Shown: positions 23,690 through 32,654 of the stretch, piece after piece
How positions within the stretch are numbered: position 1 is the first letter of the stretch
Layout of the letters: each line of letters opens with the position of its first letter
Source of the DNA: an uncultured Lachnospiraceae bacterium
GTDB lineage: Bacteria; Bacillota; Clostridia; Lachnospirales; Lachnospiraceae
Reading direction: 5' to 3'
Assembly: GCA_947628225.1 (NCBI GenBank)
Contig: CANQYY010000015.1
Span: 1 to 44,044, forward strand
Length of the DNA stretch: 44,044 nucleotides
The notes under the pieces: model-generated
Seen by the model: only the letters and a program-made list of their open reading frames with translations
Told to the model about the DNA's origin: nothing
The model's database searches: none
Program-made: the position numbers and the translations under genes

Positions 23690-24301
23690 ATGCAGGGAAG
23701 AAACAAGATTCCTGTCGTTACGATTATATTGGCAGCGATAAATGTTTTGGCATACGGTTATGTGGAATGGAAGGGTTCCAGCTATGATGCCGATTTTATG
23801 CTGCAGATGGGCGCTGTTTATGAACCGTTTATACTGGAAAACCATGAGTATTACCGGCTGATCACTCATTTTTTTCTCCATTTTGGATTTGAACATCTGG
23901 TAAATAATATGGTATCCCTTATTATATTAGGCTATGCGCTGGAAAATGTTATGGGCAGGGTAAGATATATCGTTTTATATTTTCTTTCGGGAATTCTTGC
24001 AGGAGTTACTTCTATCGTATATAATGTAGTTGCCGGTAACGAATATGCCGTTTCCTGTGGAGCGTCGGGAGCGGTGTACGGGCTTACCGGGGCGCTTCTC
24101 GTTCTTCTGATCGTGGGGAACCGGGGGCGCAGGACGTCAGAAGTAACCCGGTATATTTTATTTATCGGACTTAGTTTATATAGTGGGACTCAGGATATCA
24201 GCATTGATAATGCCGCCCATATTGGCGGATTTATTACCGGATTTTTAATATGCCTGCTTATGTCGAAAAAGAAACGGATGGAGGTTACCTATGAGAGTTA
24301 A
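23690..24301 (+). CDS. Rhomboid-family intramembrane serine protease
   Basis: A 203-residue membrane protein with six hydrophobic segments that cleaves transmembrane substrates. The catalytic Ser126 lies in SCGASGAVYG and His177 in NAAHIGGFITG; the HxxxN-type motif reads FEHLVNNMVSL. The dyad is intact. GAAAGGAAAG precedes ATG 23690. It overlaps the next gene by 11 bases, which suggests co-translation, although the functional link to a flavodoxin is unclear. Confidence 0.92.
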   Translation: MQGRNKIPVVTIILAAINVLAYGYVEWKGSSYDADFMLQMGAVYEPFILENHEYYRLITHFFLHFGFEHLVNNMVSLIILGYALENVMGRVRYIVLYFLSGILAGVTSIVYNVVAGNEYAVSCGASGAVYGLTGALLVLLIVGNRGRRTSEVTRYILFIGLSLYSGTQDISIDNAAHIGGFITGFLICLLMSKKKRMEVTYES

Positions 24302-25280
24302 TATTTATTATGGGGGGAGAGGGCTGATTGACGACCCGACCCTGTTTACTATTGAGAAAATTGCCAAAGTACTGGATGAATTGCATGTTACTGTGGAACG
24401 ATATAATCTGTACGAGGAAAAAAGCAGCATTACTGTCTTGCCTAAGACCTTAAAGGATGCCGACGGCGTGATTCTTGCTGCTTCCGTGGAATGGTTTGGC
24501 ATCGGGGGGTATCTGCAGCAGTTTCTGGATGCCTGCTGGCTGTATGGCGACAAAGAGAATATTACCCATATTTATATGATGCCGGTTGTCATGGCAACGA
24601 CCTACGGAGAGAGGGAGGCCGAATATAACCTGATCCGCGCCTGGGAGATGTTAGGAGGGATTCCCAGCAATGGATTATGCGCCTATGTGGATAACCATGT
24701 AGATTTTGAAACCAATGCGGAATATAATCTAATGATAGAAAAAAAGACGGAGAATTTTTATCGTGCGATTTCCAAAAAATCAATAGCATTTCCGAATAGC
24801 AGCATGCAGATCAAAAAGAAAATGCTGCGCAGCAGCAGCCTTTCCCTTACCCCGCAGGAAAGCGAACAGCTCTCTGTATATGTTTCCAACGATAATTATG
24901 TTAAGAAACAAAAAGAGGATATTGAAGAACTGGCAAGTTTATTTAAGGGAATGCTGGGAGAGGGCGAAGATGCGGATTCCTATATCCGCAAACTGAAAGA
25001 AAACTTTTATCCGATGGACGATATGGAGGCAGTATTCCAGATTGATCTGACGGACGAAAATTCCTCCCTTGTCATTGAGATAAAGGAGGATAAGCTGAAC
25101 TGCTACCGGGGCAGTGTGGAAAAGGCGGATGTGACGGCGAAGGTGCAGACCGCAGTATTTAACGATATATTAAATGGCGGGAAGTCGTTTCAAAGCGCCT
25201 TTATGTCGGGAGATTTATCTGCCCAGGGAAACTTTAAGATTTTGAGAAATTTTGATACGATTTTCCGTTTTGGGAAATAG
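24291..25280 (+). CDS. Flavodoxin-like / SCP2-like two-domain protein
   Basis: A 329-residue cytosolic protein. Residues 1-175 look like an NADPH-dependent FMN reductase or flavodoxin fold (MRVNIYYGGRG, then DADGVILAASVEWFGIGGYL and YMMPVVMATTYGERE), as in multimeric flavodoxins. After a Lys/Ser-rich linker, residues about 230-329 resemble an SCP2 sterol-carrier-like domain (VFQIDLTDENSSLVIEIKED, then VTAKVQTAVFNDILNGG and AFMSGDLSAQGNFKIL). The fusion suggests a redox enzyme with a lipid- or hydrophobic-ligand pocket. Its ATG lies within the rhomboid gene. Function not known. Confidence 0.75.
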   Translation: MRVNIYYGGRGLIDDPTLFTIEKIAKVLDELHVTVERYNLYEEKSSITVLPKTLKDADGVILAASVEWFGIGGYLQQFLDACWLYGDKENITHIYMMPVVMATTYGEREAEYNLIRAWEMLGGIPSNGLCAYVDNHVDFETNAEYNLMIEKKTENFYRAISKKSIAFPNSSMQIKKKMLRSSSLSLTPQESEQLSVYVSNDNYVKKQKEDIEELASLFKGMLGEGEDADSYIRKLKENFYPMDDMEAVFQIDLTDENSSLVIEIKEDKLNCYRGSVEKADVTAKVQTAVFNDILNGGKSFQSAFMSGDLSAQGNFKILRNFDTIFRFGK

Positions 25281-25318
25281 GGCGGGTGTTGATCAGGAAA
25301 GATAATGGAGGTAGAAAA

Positions 25319-25738
25319 ATGAGAGATGAAAATTGTATTTTTTGCAAAATTTTAGCAGGTGAGATTCCGGCGCAAACAGTTTATGAGGATGATTCCTTTC
25401 AGGCAATCTTAGATGTAAATCCTGCAGCCAGAGGGCATGTTATCATTTTGCCGAAAAATCATGCAGAAAACCTGTTTGAATTATCGGAAGAGGATGCGGC
25501 AGGCATTATGATAGTGGCGAAAAAAATAGCTGCGGCAGTGAAAAAAACCTATAAGTGCGACGGCATTAATGTATTACAAAACAATGGCGCGGCAGCGGGG
25601 CAGTCGGTTTTCCACCTTCACGTTCATGTCATACCGAGATTTGAGGGTGATACGGATACAATTAATATTGGCTGGAAACCCAATGATACGCCAAGTGATA
25701 TTGCAGAGATAGCGAAAGAAATAAAAGCAAATTTATAA
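25319..25738 (+). CDS. HIT-family nucleotide hydrolase
   Basis: A 139-residue histidine-triad protein that hydrolyses nucleoside phosphoramidates or dinucleotides (Hint type). It has the N-terminal CIFCKILAGEIP zinc knuckle and the signature QSVFHLHVHVIPR with the His-x-His-x-His catalytic triad. ATG 25319 is chosen because GGAGG precedes it by 8 bases; the open frame extends to 25286 without a site. It ends 12 bases before murG and is probably cotranscribed with it. Confidence 0.93.
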   Translation: MRDENCIFCKILAGEIPAQTVYEDDSFQAILDVNPAARGHVIILPKNHAENLFELSEEDAAGIMIVAKKIAAAVKKTYKCDGINVLQNNGAAAGQSVFHLHVHVIPRFEGDTDTINIGWKPNDTPSDIAEIAKEIKANL

Positions 25739-25750
25739 GGGGGTATTTCG

Positions 25751-26830
25751 GTGAAACGAATCATACTGACAGGCGGTGGAACAGCCGGGCATGTGACACC
25801 CAATATTGCGCTGATTCCTGAATTGCAAAAGAGGGATTATGAAATTCATTATATTGGCTCCAAAAATGGAATTGAAAAAGAGCTGATCCGTAATTTTGAC
25901 ATTCCTTATTATGGGATTTCTTCCGGTAAACTTCGCCGGTATTTCGATATTAAAAATTTTACCGACCCGTTTCGTATAATAAAAGGTTACAGTGAAGCAG
26001 ATAAATTAATCAAAAAGTTAAAGCCGGACGTAGTGTTTTCCAAAGGGGGATTTGTGACAGTACCTGTCGTAAAAGCGGCAAAAAGAAGGCATGTTCCCTG
26101 TGTTTTGCATGAATCAGATATTTCTCCGGGACTGGCGAACCGCCTCTGTATTTCCTCTGCGGCTGCTATTTGCGCCAATTTTCCGGAAACGCTGGAAAAT
26201 CTTCCGAAGGAAAAGGCGTATTTGACCGGTTCGCCAATCCGGAGCGAACTTTTTTCCGGCAACCGGTTAAAGGGCCTGGATTTTTGCGGCTTTACTGCCA
26301 ATAAACCGGTGATTCTCGTTATCGGCGGAAGTCTGGGATCGGTACGCGTAAACGAGGCGGTAAGGGAAATTTTACCGGAGCTGTTACAGCGTTATCAGAT
26401 TATTCATTTGTGTGGAAAGGATAAGATAGAGAAATCCTTAGAGGGGACAGAGGGATATGTTCAGTATGAATATATCCAAAAAGAGCTCTGCGACCTTTTA
26501 GATGCGGCGGATATGGTTATTTCCCGCGCCGGAGCCAATGCCATTTGTGAATTGCTGGCGCTTCATAAACCGAATATTCTCATTCCGCTATCTTTGGAGG
26601 CCAGCCGCGGCGACCAGATTTTAAATGCGGCTTCTTTTGAAAAGCAGGGCTTCAGTTATGTCATCCGGGAAGAAGAGCTGACAAGTGAAAAATTGTTAGA
26701 GGCAGTTTATGAGGTAGACGAAAACAAGCAGAAATACAAGGCGGCGATGTCTGCCAGCGACCAGCAGAATGCGGTGGTAAAAGTGGCGGATATTATCGAT
26801 AATACTGTTTTTTCCACGGAACAGGAATAA
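25751..26830 (+). CDS. murG: MurG, lipid II-forming GlcNAc transferase
   Basis: A 359-residue GT28 glycosyltransferase on the inner face of the membrane that adds GlcNAc to undecaprenyl-PP-MurNAc-pentapeptide to make lipid II. Motifs: GGGTAGHVTPNIALIPEL at the N-terminus, FSKGGFVTVPVVKAA, HESDISPGLANR, VIGGSLGSVRVNEAV and the UDP-binding SRAGANAICELLALHKPNIL. The length is normal. GTG 25751 follows AAGGGGG. It lies beside a HIT gene, not in the mur/fts (dcw) cluster where murG usually resides. It could be the only murG or a paralogue. Confidence 0.93.
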   Translation: MKRIILTGGGTAGHVTPNIALIPELQKRDYEIHYIGSKNGIEKELIRNFDIPYYGISSGKLRRYFDIKNFTDPFRIIKGYSEADKLIKKLKPDVVFSKGGFVTVPVVKAAKRRHVPCVLHESDISPGLANRLCISSAAAICANFPETLENLPKEKAYLTGSPIRSELFSGNRLKGLDFCGFTANKPVILVIGGSLGSVRVNEAVREILPELLQRYQIIHLCGKDKIEKSLEGTEGYVQYEYIQKELCDLLDAADMVISRAGANAICELLALHKPNILIPLSLEASRGDQILNAASFEKQGFSYVIREEELTSEKLLEAVYEVDENKQKYKAAMSASDQQNAVVKVADIIDNTVFSTEQE

Positions 26831-26959
26831 TCTGCTCGAATAATGTCATACGATTTTTAAAAAAGTTGGGAATACATCTGGTCATCCCTCCCCTTTCGCT
26901 GTTATACTGGCGGAGAACTCGGAGAATTTCAGCCGGGTTCAGAAATGGAGGGATAGATT

Positions 26960-27664
26960 ATGCGGGAATTTTTAAATGATAATGGTGCGGTATATGGAGT
27001 GGCTGCTCTTTGTATACTGGAGATCCTCATAAAAGGAATGCTTAGCCATACATATAAGCGCCTTTTAAAGGCAGCGGAGGATATGGGACACTCGGAGCAC
27101 CGGTTGATGAAGTCGCTGCGGATGAAGTTTGAAACCTGTTACAAGTTAAAGATCGGTGTTCCCAATGTTGAAATATTTGTGGAAAAATATCTCAGGCACT
27201 ATCAGCTGCTGGGGCTGCGGCTGAAAACCTGGGAGGTCTTTTGCAATCAGTGTATGCTGCTTGCTATGATTGGCAGTCTGGGATTTGGAATCTGGGCGAT
27301 GATACTGGATCTGGATCCGAAGATTATTTTTTCCAGCCTGTTTGCCGGCGTACTGGGGAATGGAATCCTCCTGTTGTTTGACGGGATGTTTGCCATCAGC
27401 GGCAAGAGGGAGCTTTTGCGAATTGACATGATGGATTATCTGGAAAATGTATTGAAACCCCGTCTGGAAAATGAAACGTTCCATTCCCAGATGCTGGAGG
27501 AATATCAGCAGGAATATTTCGACTTCGATAAGGAAGAGGAGCAGCCGGCAAAGGTAGTGAATCTGATTCCAAAAGAGGAGGAAAAAATGCCGGAGGTTTC
27601 CATTGATTTTACAAAAGAAGAGGAAGAAATAATCCGGGAAGTAATTCGGGAATATCTGGGATAA
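26960..27664 (+). CDS. Membrane protein of unknown function
   Basis: A 234-residue protein not recognised. It has one hydrophobic segment at 10-28, a basic helical loop (30-90) containing HSEHRLMKSLRMKFETCYKL, two more segments at about 96-117 and 122-142, and a long acidic cytosolic tail rich in Glu (DFDKEEEQ and DFTKEEEEIIREVIREYLG). A GGAGGG site precedes ATG 26960. A TATACT -10-like box lies at 26903 without a convincing -35. It stands alone between murG and pgi. Confidence 0.75.
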   Translation: MREFLNDNGAVYGVAALCILEILIKGMLSHTYKRLLKAAEDMGHSEHRLMKSLRMKFETCYKLKIGVPNVEIFVEKYLRHYQLLGLRLKTWEVFCNQCMLLAMIGSLGFGIWAMILDLDPKIIFSSLFAGVLGNGILLLFDGMFAISGKRELLRIDMMDYLENVLKPRLENETFHSQMLEEYQQEYFDFDKEEEQPAKVVNLIPKEEEKMPEVSIDFTKEEEEIIREVIREYLG

Positions 27665-27667
27665 AGG

Positions 27668-27697
27668 TTGACAGGAGGATTTGCAAAAGAGTATAAT
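27668..27697 (+). promoter_or_regulatory. Promoter of pgi, with a small 5' leader hairpin
   Basis: TTGACA (27668-27673), an 18-base spacer and TATAAT (27692-27697). The 5' leader carries a 7-bp hairpin, GCTCTTA (27712-27718) with TAAGAGC (27725-27731), which may stabilise the mRNA. AGGAGG precedes the start codon. Confidence 0.8.
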
Positions 27698-27762
27698 TTA
27701 CACAGAAAACCGCTCTTATAAACGTAAGAGCTGCGTGAATAACGTACAGGAGGATTTGTATA

Positions 27763-29115
27763 ATGAAAAACCATGTTACATTTGATTATTCTCTTGCCGG
27801 AAAATTTATTCGTGAGGATGAGATTACATCCATGAAAGCGCTGGCAGAAACGGCAAGGGATACCCTGGAAAACAAAAAGGGCGCCGGGAATGATTTTCTT
27901 GGCTGGATTGATTTGCCGGTAAACTACGATAAAGAGGAGTTTGCGAGAATACAAAAAGCGGCAAAAAAGATTCAATCCGATTCAGATGTTTTAGTTGTTA
28001 TCGGTATTGGCGGTTCTTACTTAGGAGCCCGCGCGGCAATAGAATTTTTGCGCCACTGCTTTTATAATAGTGTGGACAAGTCTGTGCGCAAAACACCGGA
28101 AATTTATTATGCCGGAAACAGCATCAGCGGCACTTATCTTTCCCAGTTAGTTGAAACCATTGGGGATAGAGATTTTTCTGTCAATGTAATCAGCAAGTCC
28201 GGTACAACTACAGAGCCGGCGATTGCATTTCGTGTGTTTAAGGAAATGCTGGAAAAGAAATATGGGAAAGAGGAAGCGGCAAAACGTATTTATGCTACGA
28301 CCGACCGGGAAAAGGGTGCGCTCAAAGGTCTGGCAGACGAGGAGGGCTATGAAACTTTCGTTGTGCCGGATGATGTGGGAGGACGTTTTTCTGTTCTTAC
28401 CGCAGTGGGACTTTTGCCAATTGCCGCCAGCGGGGCAGATATCAGCCTGTTAATGGAGGGCGCCCGGAGCATGAGAGAGCTGTGTCTGGAAACTCCGATG
28501 GAAAAAAATGATTCCATACTGTATGCCGTTATCCGGAATATTTTACACCAAAAGGGTAAAGCGGTAGAAGTGCTGGCAAACTATGAGCCAATCTTCCATT
28601 ATGTGGCAGAATGGTGGAAGCAGCTGTATGGCGAAAGCGAGGGAAAGAATCAAAAAGGTATTTTCCCGGCAGCGGTAGATTTGACCACCGATTTGCACTC
28701 CATGGGACAGTTTATTCAGGATGGTTCCCGTATTATGTATGAAACAGTTATGGAATTAGAGAAACCGTCATTGGATATTACAGTAAAAGAAGAAGCAAAG
28801 GATTTGGACGGATTAAATTATCTGGCAGGGAAAACCATGGATTTTATCAATAAGAGCGCTATGAAGGGAACGCAGTTAGCTCATACCGACGGGAATGTCC
28901 CGAATCTTATTATCCGCATTCCGGAGCAGAATGAATTTTATCTTGGCGAGTTGTTCTATTTCTTTGAGTATGCCTGCGGTATCAGCGGGTATCTCTTAGG
29001 AGTAAATCCATTTAATCAGCCGGGCGTGGAGAGTTATAAAAAGAATATGTTTGCGCTCCTGGGTAAGCCGGGATATGAAGAGCTCAGTAAGGAGCTGTTG
29101 GCGCGGCTGGGATAG
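27763..29115 (+). CDS. pgi: Glucose-6-phosphate isomerase
   Basis: A 450-residue cytosolic glycolytic enzyme interconverting glucose-6-phosphate and fructose-6-phosphate. It shows the SIS fold motifs [18 protein letters not shown] and [20 protein letters not shown] (phosphate binding), the signature [20 protein letters not shown], and the C-terminal [16 protein letters not shown] with the catalytic Lys. The length fits the compact Firmicute form. It has its own promoter and a bidirectional terminator, so it is monocistronic. Confidence 0.97.
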   Translation: MKNHVTFDYSLAGKFIREDEITSMKALAETARDTLENKKGAGNDFLGWIDLPVNYDKEEFARIQKAAKKIQSDSDVLVVIGIGGSYLGARAAIEFLRHCFYNSVDKSVRKTPEIYYAGNSISGTYLSQLVETIGDRDFSVNVISKSGTTTEPAIAFRVFKEMLEKKYGKEEAAKRIYATTDREKGALKGLADEEGYETFVVPDDVGGRFSVLTAVGLLPIAASGADISLLMEGARSMRELCLETPMEKNDSILYAVIRNILHQKGKAVEVLANYEPIFHYVAEWWKQLYGESEGKNQKGIFPAAVDLTTDLHSMGQFIQDGSRIMYETVMELEKPSLDITVKEEAKDLDGLNYLAGKTMDFINKSAMKGTQLAHTDGNVPNLIIRIPEQNEFYLGELFYFFEYACGISGYLLGVNPFNQPGVESYKKNMFALLGKPGYEELSKELLARLG

Positions 29116-29162
29116 AGCTGCTCGATTCTGAGAAAGCTGCAATAAAGAAATGCAATAAAAAA

Positions 29163-29193
29163 GAAGTTGTCACATCTGTGGCAACTTCTTTTT
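29163..29193. terminator. Bidirectional terminator between pgi and ferredoxin
   Basis: GAAGTTGTCAC (29163-29173) pairs with GTGGCAACTTC (29178-29188) over 11 bp with one wobble and a 4-base loop. T5 follows on the plus strand and a T-run follows on the minus strand, so it can serve both convergent genes. Confidence 0.93.
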
Positions 29194-29207
29194 ATAAATC
29201 GTAATCA

Positions 29208-29375
29208 TTATGCCTCAATAGCGCCTGTAGGACATGTAGCAGCGCAAGAGCCACAGTCTAAACAAGAATCGGCATCAATTTCGTAATGAGCATCACCTTC
29301 AGAGATTGCCCCAACCGGACATTCAGAAGCACATGAGCCGCAGCTGATGCAGGCATCCGTAATTTTATAAGCCAT
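29208..29375 (-). CDS. 2[4Fe-4S] clostridial-type ferredoxin
   Basis: A 55-residue low-potential electron carrier. Two CxxCxxCxxxCP motifs are complete: Cys 9, 12, 15, 19 (CISCGSCASECP) and Cys 38, 41, 44, 48 (CLDCGSCAATCP), each followed by the usual Gly-Ala-Ile. ATG 29375 follows AAAGGAGGAAG. In such anaerobes it serves pyruvate:ferredoxin oxidoreductase, hydrogenases and Rnf. It is monocistronic, with its own promoter (29413-29441) and the shared terminator. Confidence 0.97.
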   Translation of the reverse strand: MAYKITDACISCGSCASECPVGAISEGDAHYEIDADSCLDCGSCAATCPTGAIEA

Positions 29376-29412
29376 TTTTACTTCCTCCTTTTTCTATATT
29401 GAACATATTCAC

Positions 29413-29441
29413 ATGATAATACAAAATAAGAAAAAATACAA
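29413..29441 (-). promoter_or_regulatory. Promoter of the ferredoxin gene
   Basis: On the minus strand, TTGTAT (29441-29436), a 17-base spacer and TATCAT (29418-29413) lie about 40 bases upstream of the start codon. Confidence 0.55.
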
Positions 29442-29505
29442 GTAAAATTTAACAGATAGCATGATTTATCAGCTTATAAAAAAGCAATTCTAGGGGAATA
29501 CTTTC

Positions 29506-29534
29506 TTGACAAGGAAGAAAGTTCTTACTATAAT
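29506..29534 (+). promoter_or_regulatory. Promoter of the DUF1858 gene
   Basis: Consensus TTGACA (29506-29511), a 17-base spacer and TATAAT (29529-29534), about 55 bases before the start codon. Confidence 0.85.
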
Positions 29535-29589
29535 CGAAACATGGAATGTTTTCCAAAAGAGAGTGTCTGATAATAAGGAGGATATAGAA

Positions 29590-29805
29590 ATGTTAAAGGA
29601 AGTATCAAAGGATATGCTGATAGGACAGATTTTACAGGAGGATGCTACGATAGCACCGATCATGATGGCCTCCGGCATGCACTGTCTGGGCTGTCCGGCC
29701 TCTCAGGGCGAGAGTTTAGAGCAGGCAGCTATGGTGCATGGCTTGGATTGTGATGATCTGGTTAGCAAAATAAATGAATATCTGGCAACTAAAAATGAAC
29801 AGTAA
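29590..29805 (+). CDS. DUF1858 disulfide-domain protein
   Basis: A 71-residue protein of the DUF1858 family, small redox domains often linked to hybrid-cluster proteins. The signature is visible: SKDMLIGQILQ, then MMASGMHCLGCPAS with Cys32 and Cys35, and SLEQAAMVHGLD. ATG 29590 is chosen, with AAGGAGG upstream; the open frame extends back through the promoter. It has its own promoter and terminator. The function is unknown; a thiol-based redox role is inferred. Confidence 0.88.
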   Translation: MLKEVSKDMLIGQILQEDATIAPIMMASGMHCLGCPASQGESLEQAAMVHGLDCDDLVSKINEYLATKNEQ

Positions 29806-29829
29806 TAATATGGCAATTTTCTTTATTAA

Positions 29830-29859
29830 AAAGAGGCGTTTAAAACACGCCTCTTTTTA
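29830..29859. terminator. Bidirectional terminator between DUF1858 gene and xylanase
   Basis: AAAGAGGCGT (29830-29839) pairs with ACGCCTCTTT (29847-29856) over 10 bp with a 7-base loop, flanked by A-rich and T-rich tracts, so it works for both convergent genes. Confidence 0.92.
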
Positions 29860-29874
29860 ATAAAAGTTTTATAT

Positions 29875-31629
29875 TTAATCGGTCAAAGCATTCATAACGC
29901 CATAATAGGCTGGTTTCGGCTTAAAGTTTTGATCAAATAGTCTTGCCCAGCAATCCTGGTCAGGCTTTGGATTGGAGCCGAATACGCTATAAGGATTGTC
30001 GATGAGCCCGAAGAATGTAACATTAGTAATATTAGCAGTTCCGCCTCCCGCCGTATCCTCAGCGATCAGCATATTCATTAATTCCTGATAGTTTTGTCCC
30101 TGCTTAGTATAATCTTCCGCCGTAGGATTGTTATAATCCGGGACCCGGTAGGTTAGTTCCGTCAGCTGTATTTCCAGACCGGCGGCGGCAAAGTTTTGAA
30201 TGGCAGTTTTGACACTGGCAACGCCGGGCCAGTCGCTGTTCAGATAGGACTGCATGCCAACCCCGTCCAAAAGTCCCGCTTCTTTCAGCGGTTTGACAAT
30301 TTCAATAATTTTTTTGTTTTTATCCATTTGGAAGGTATTAAAATCATTATAAAATAGTTTTACATCCTTATCGGCATATTTTCTTGCATAGTAGAAGGCA
30401 TCTGCAATAAATTCTTTCCCGATAATATTATACCAGGTAGAACGGCGGTATCCGTCCCCTGTAGAGGTGTCGACAGCCTCGTTTACCACATCCCAGCAAT
30501 AAATAACTCCCGGGTAATAGGTCTGGCAAAATTCCAAAATCTGCCGTATATAGCTGCCCATTCGTTTTTGCATGGTTACTTTATCTACATAGGCGCCCGT
30601 ATTGGAAAAGCCGTCCCGGAAAAACCAGTCCGGCGTCTGGGCATGCCATACTAATACATGTCCCCGCATTTTGATTCCGCTTTGCTTGCAGAATTCCAGA
30701 TTATCGACAATCGGACTGTAATTAATAGTGGGAGTGTCATTTTTTCCTGCCGTTGCATTTGCCGCGCTTCCTGATTGGTCTAACAGATACTGAGGCTTCA
30801 GAAGATTACTCAGGGTGGTGCTGTTAAAATGCCGTTTCATTACCTGACGCATTTCAGGGGATGCCGCTGTGCTGGTTCCTGCTGAAGTGCCATTGACAGC
30901 GGCGCCGATACTAAAATATTTACGGTAGCCTTCCTTTACGGAATCCAGATTCAAAGCGGTTGTTAAATCATAGGATGAAGAAGGAGATACCGTGTCGCTA
31001 TAGCTGGAATTCACATTTGGCTTTGCCGGTACGCTGACAGCCGCTGCTTCCGGCAGGGAATCCGGTATGCCGGATGGAACGGGAGAGGCGGGCTTCAAAC
31101 TGGTATCAGGCGAAGCACTGGGCAGGATACTGGGCGAGGCGCTGGGCGAGGCCGGTGTTGTGTCTGCCACGGGAGGAGTTGAAGTGCCGGTAAAGCCCGG
31201 TAACGGTGTTTTAACAGGCGCAGTCCTCCCAGGAGTGACAATTGGTTTTGTTGTATCTTGCGCCTTTTGTTTTTTGGCGCGGATTGTTATCTTACAGGAA
31301 AGGCGGTATGTTTTTTTCCCTTTTTCCCGCTTTAAGGTAACCCGCGCCGTAACGCGTGAAGAGCCCCTTTTTACTCCTTTTACAATAACGGAATTTTTCT
31401 TTTTGGACTTCAGCTTGATTTTCTTATTGGAAGTTTTCCATTTCGTTTTTTTAATAAGGCTTTTTTTAACGCCGGTTACTTTTAATTTCTTCTTACTGTT
31501 AAGCGTTATTTTTGCTTGTTTTGCTAATTTAGGCTTTTTTACCTTGGCGGATGACGGCTCTGCCAGTGAAGTAAATAGCAGGGCGGATAAAAGTAAAAAA
31601 GCAGTAAAACGTTGTTTTGCCTTTGACAT
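29875..31629 (-). CDS. Secreted GH10 endo-1,4-beta-xylanase with Ig-like N-terminus
   Basis: A 584-residue extracellular enzyme that cuts the xylan backbone. A signal peptide (about 1-28) is followed by a very Lys-rich Ig-like (BIG_2-type) domain to about 120, probably for wall attachment, and a Pro/Thr/Ser linker to about 200 with SPSASPSILPSASP-type repeats. The GH10 barrel follows with GHVLVWHAQTPDWFF, the acid/base Glu384 in WDVVNEAVD and the nucleophile Glu491 in IQLTELTYRV; Thr replaces the usual Asp after the nucleophile. ATG 31629 has AAAGGAGG upstream. It suggests plant-fibre degradation in the gut. Confidence 0.95.
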   Translation of the reverse strand: MSKAKQRFTAFLLLSALLFTSLAEPSSAKVKKPKLAKQAKITLNSKKKLKVTGVKKSLIKKTKWKTSNKKIKLKSKKKNSVIVKGVKRGSSRVTARVTLKREKGKKTYRLSCKITIRAKKQKAQDTTKPIVTPGRTAPVKTPLPGFTGTSTPPVADTTPASPSASPSILPSASPDTSLKPASPVPSGIPDSLPEAAAVSVPAKPNVNSSYSDTVSPSSSYDLTTALNLDSVKEGYRKYFSIGAAVNGTSAGTSTAASPEMRQVMKRHFNSTTLSNLLKPQYLLDQSGSAANATAGKNDTPTINYSPIVDNLEFCKQSGIKMRGHVLVWHAQTPDWFFRDGFSNTGAYVDKVTMQKRMGSYIRQILEFCQTYYPGVIYCWDVVNEAVDTSTGDGYRRSTWYNIIGKEFIADAFYYARKYADKDVKLFYNDFNTFQMDKNKKIIEIVKPLKEAGLLDGVGMQSYLNSDWPGVASVKTAIQNFAAAGLEIQLTELTYRVPDYNNPTAEDYTKQGQNYQELMNMLIAEDTAGGGTANITNVTFFGLIDNPYSVFGSNPKPDQDCWARLFDQNFKPKPAYYGVMNALTD

Positions 31630-31647
31630 AATTTACCTCCTTTGTAA

Positions 31648-31694
31648 CAATAATACTATTACTGTTATTGTATCATGAATATAAAATTAAGCAA
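31648..31694 (-). promoter_or_regulatory. Promoter and palindromic operator of the xylanase gene
   Basis: On the minus strand, TTGCTT (31694-31689), a 16-base spacer and TACAAT (31672-31667). An imperfect 23-bp palindrome with CAATAA and TTATTG arms (31648-31670) overlaps the -10 end and the start region, a position suited to a repressor responding to sugar. Confidence 0.5.
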
Positions 31695-31748
31695 GATATT
31701 ATAAACCAAAAAGCGGCGGCAAAGCGACGGATTTTCCCATATAACAGA

Positions 31749-31779
31749 AAAATACCCTCCAAAATCTGGAAGGTATTTT
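31749..31779 (-). terminator. Terminator of mecA
   Basis: AAAATACCCTCC (31749-31760) pairs with GGAAGGTATTTT (31768-31779) over 12 bp with one wobble and a 7-base loop. On the minus strand the hairpin ends in a T-run. It lies 37 bases beyond the mecA stop codon. Confidence 0.85.
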
Positions 31780-31815
31780 ACTAAAAACAAATTTTACTGT
31801 CGGCGAATGATCGGA

Positions 31816-32637
31816 TTACAACTTTGCCAGCTGTGCTAATGCTTTATCTTTAAGGATAATTTGAAAATGTTCATTAAAATAGTCCTGCGTGGCATAGGTT
31901 ACCGCTTCTTCTTTTCCGAACTCCGAAATAACGGAACATGCCAGTTGGAAAGAACTTTTGGCATTGCCGCGGTTTAAAAGAAGATAATAACGGTTCTCCA
32001 CCGTATCTTTCCATATCGTGTTTTTGCCCGAATAGTTTCCGTCTACCAGGTGGGCAACCTCAATGATCGGGTTCAGGGACAGGAAAGAATAAACCTTAAT
32101 GCGTTCCTGAATGTTTTCCGCATTCTTTTTCCTGTTTGCTTTTTTCCCTTTTTTTCCTTTTTGCAATGCCTCGCTTAACGGAATAAATTCGGAGGAGCTG
32201 TGGGAGGAATTTTTGCTCTCTGCCTCTTCAATCAAATCATGCAGCTGCTCAAAGCAATTTACAATCTCGGAAGAATCAAGAACTGAGGCGTCATCCTCGT
32301 CTGTTTCTATTTCCAGTTCCTCTTCGGTTTCGTCCTCAAAGTCCTCATCCTGAATGCCAAAGCGGGAAAATCTTTCGTCAAATTCCTCCGGGTTATCTAC
32401 TTTAGTTATAACGAGGACAATAGAATCCCTCGAAGTCGGGATTGCTTCTATCATTAAAGGAATGTCATCTGCATCAAATCCAAAATCGATGTTGGCTTGT
32501 TCCATCATATCACGAAAAAGTTCTTTCGCTTTCTCGGAACCGTAAGCCAACTCACTTATTTTAAGATGGCGTTCCATCAAATCATGTTTGCTTAATGTAC
32601 AGCGGATTTGATTTTCACTAATTCGTTCAATCTTCAC
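31816..32637 (-). CDS. mecA: MecA-type ClpC adaptor protein
   Basis: A 273-residue adaptor that delivers substrates to the ClpC-ClpP protease. The N-terminal substrate-binding domain starts VKIERISENQIRCTLSKHDL and includes KAKELFRDMMEQANIDFGF. An acidic linker (about 105-150, with EDETEEELEIETDEDD) leads to the ClpC-binding C-terminal domain (LNPIIEVAHLVDGNYSGKNT, SSFQLACSVISEFG). I chose GTG 32637, matching the family start MKIE and giving a 7-base spacer from AAAGGAAG; GTG 32643 is an alternative. It is monocistronic. Confidence 0.88.
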   Translation of the reverse strand: MKIERISENQIRCTLSKHDLMERHLKISELAYGSEKAKELFRDMMEQANIDFGFDADDIPLMIEAIPTSRDSIVLVITKVDNPEEFDERFSRFGIQDEDFEDETEEELEIETDEDDASVLDSSEIVNCFEQLHDLIEEAESKNSSHSSSEFIPLSEALQKGKKGKKANRKKNAENIQERIKVYSFLSLNPIIEVAHLVDGNYSGKNTIWKDTVENRYYLLLNRGNAKSSFQLACSVISEFGKEEAVTYATQDYFNEHFQIILKDKALAQLAKL

Positions 32638-32654
32638 AAGCACACTTCCTTTCT

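Noticed and set aside
31067..31678. 203-codon plus-strand ORF opposite the xylanase N-terminus
   Set aside because: Antisense to the Lys-rich domain and linker; its Phe-rich composition reflects the Lys codons on the other strand.
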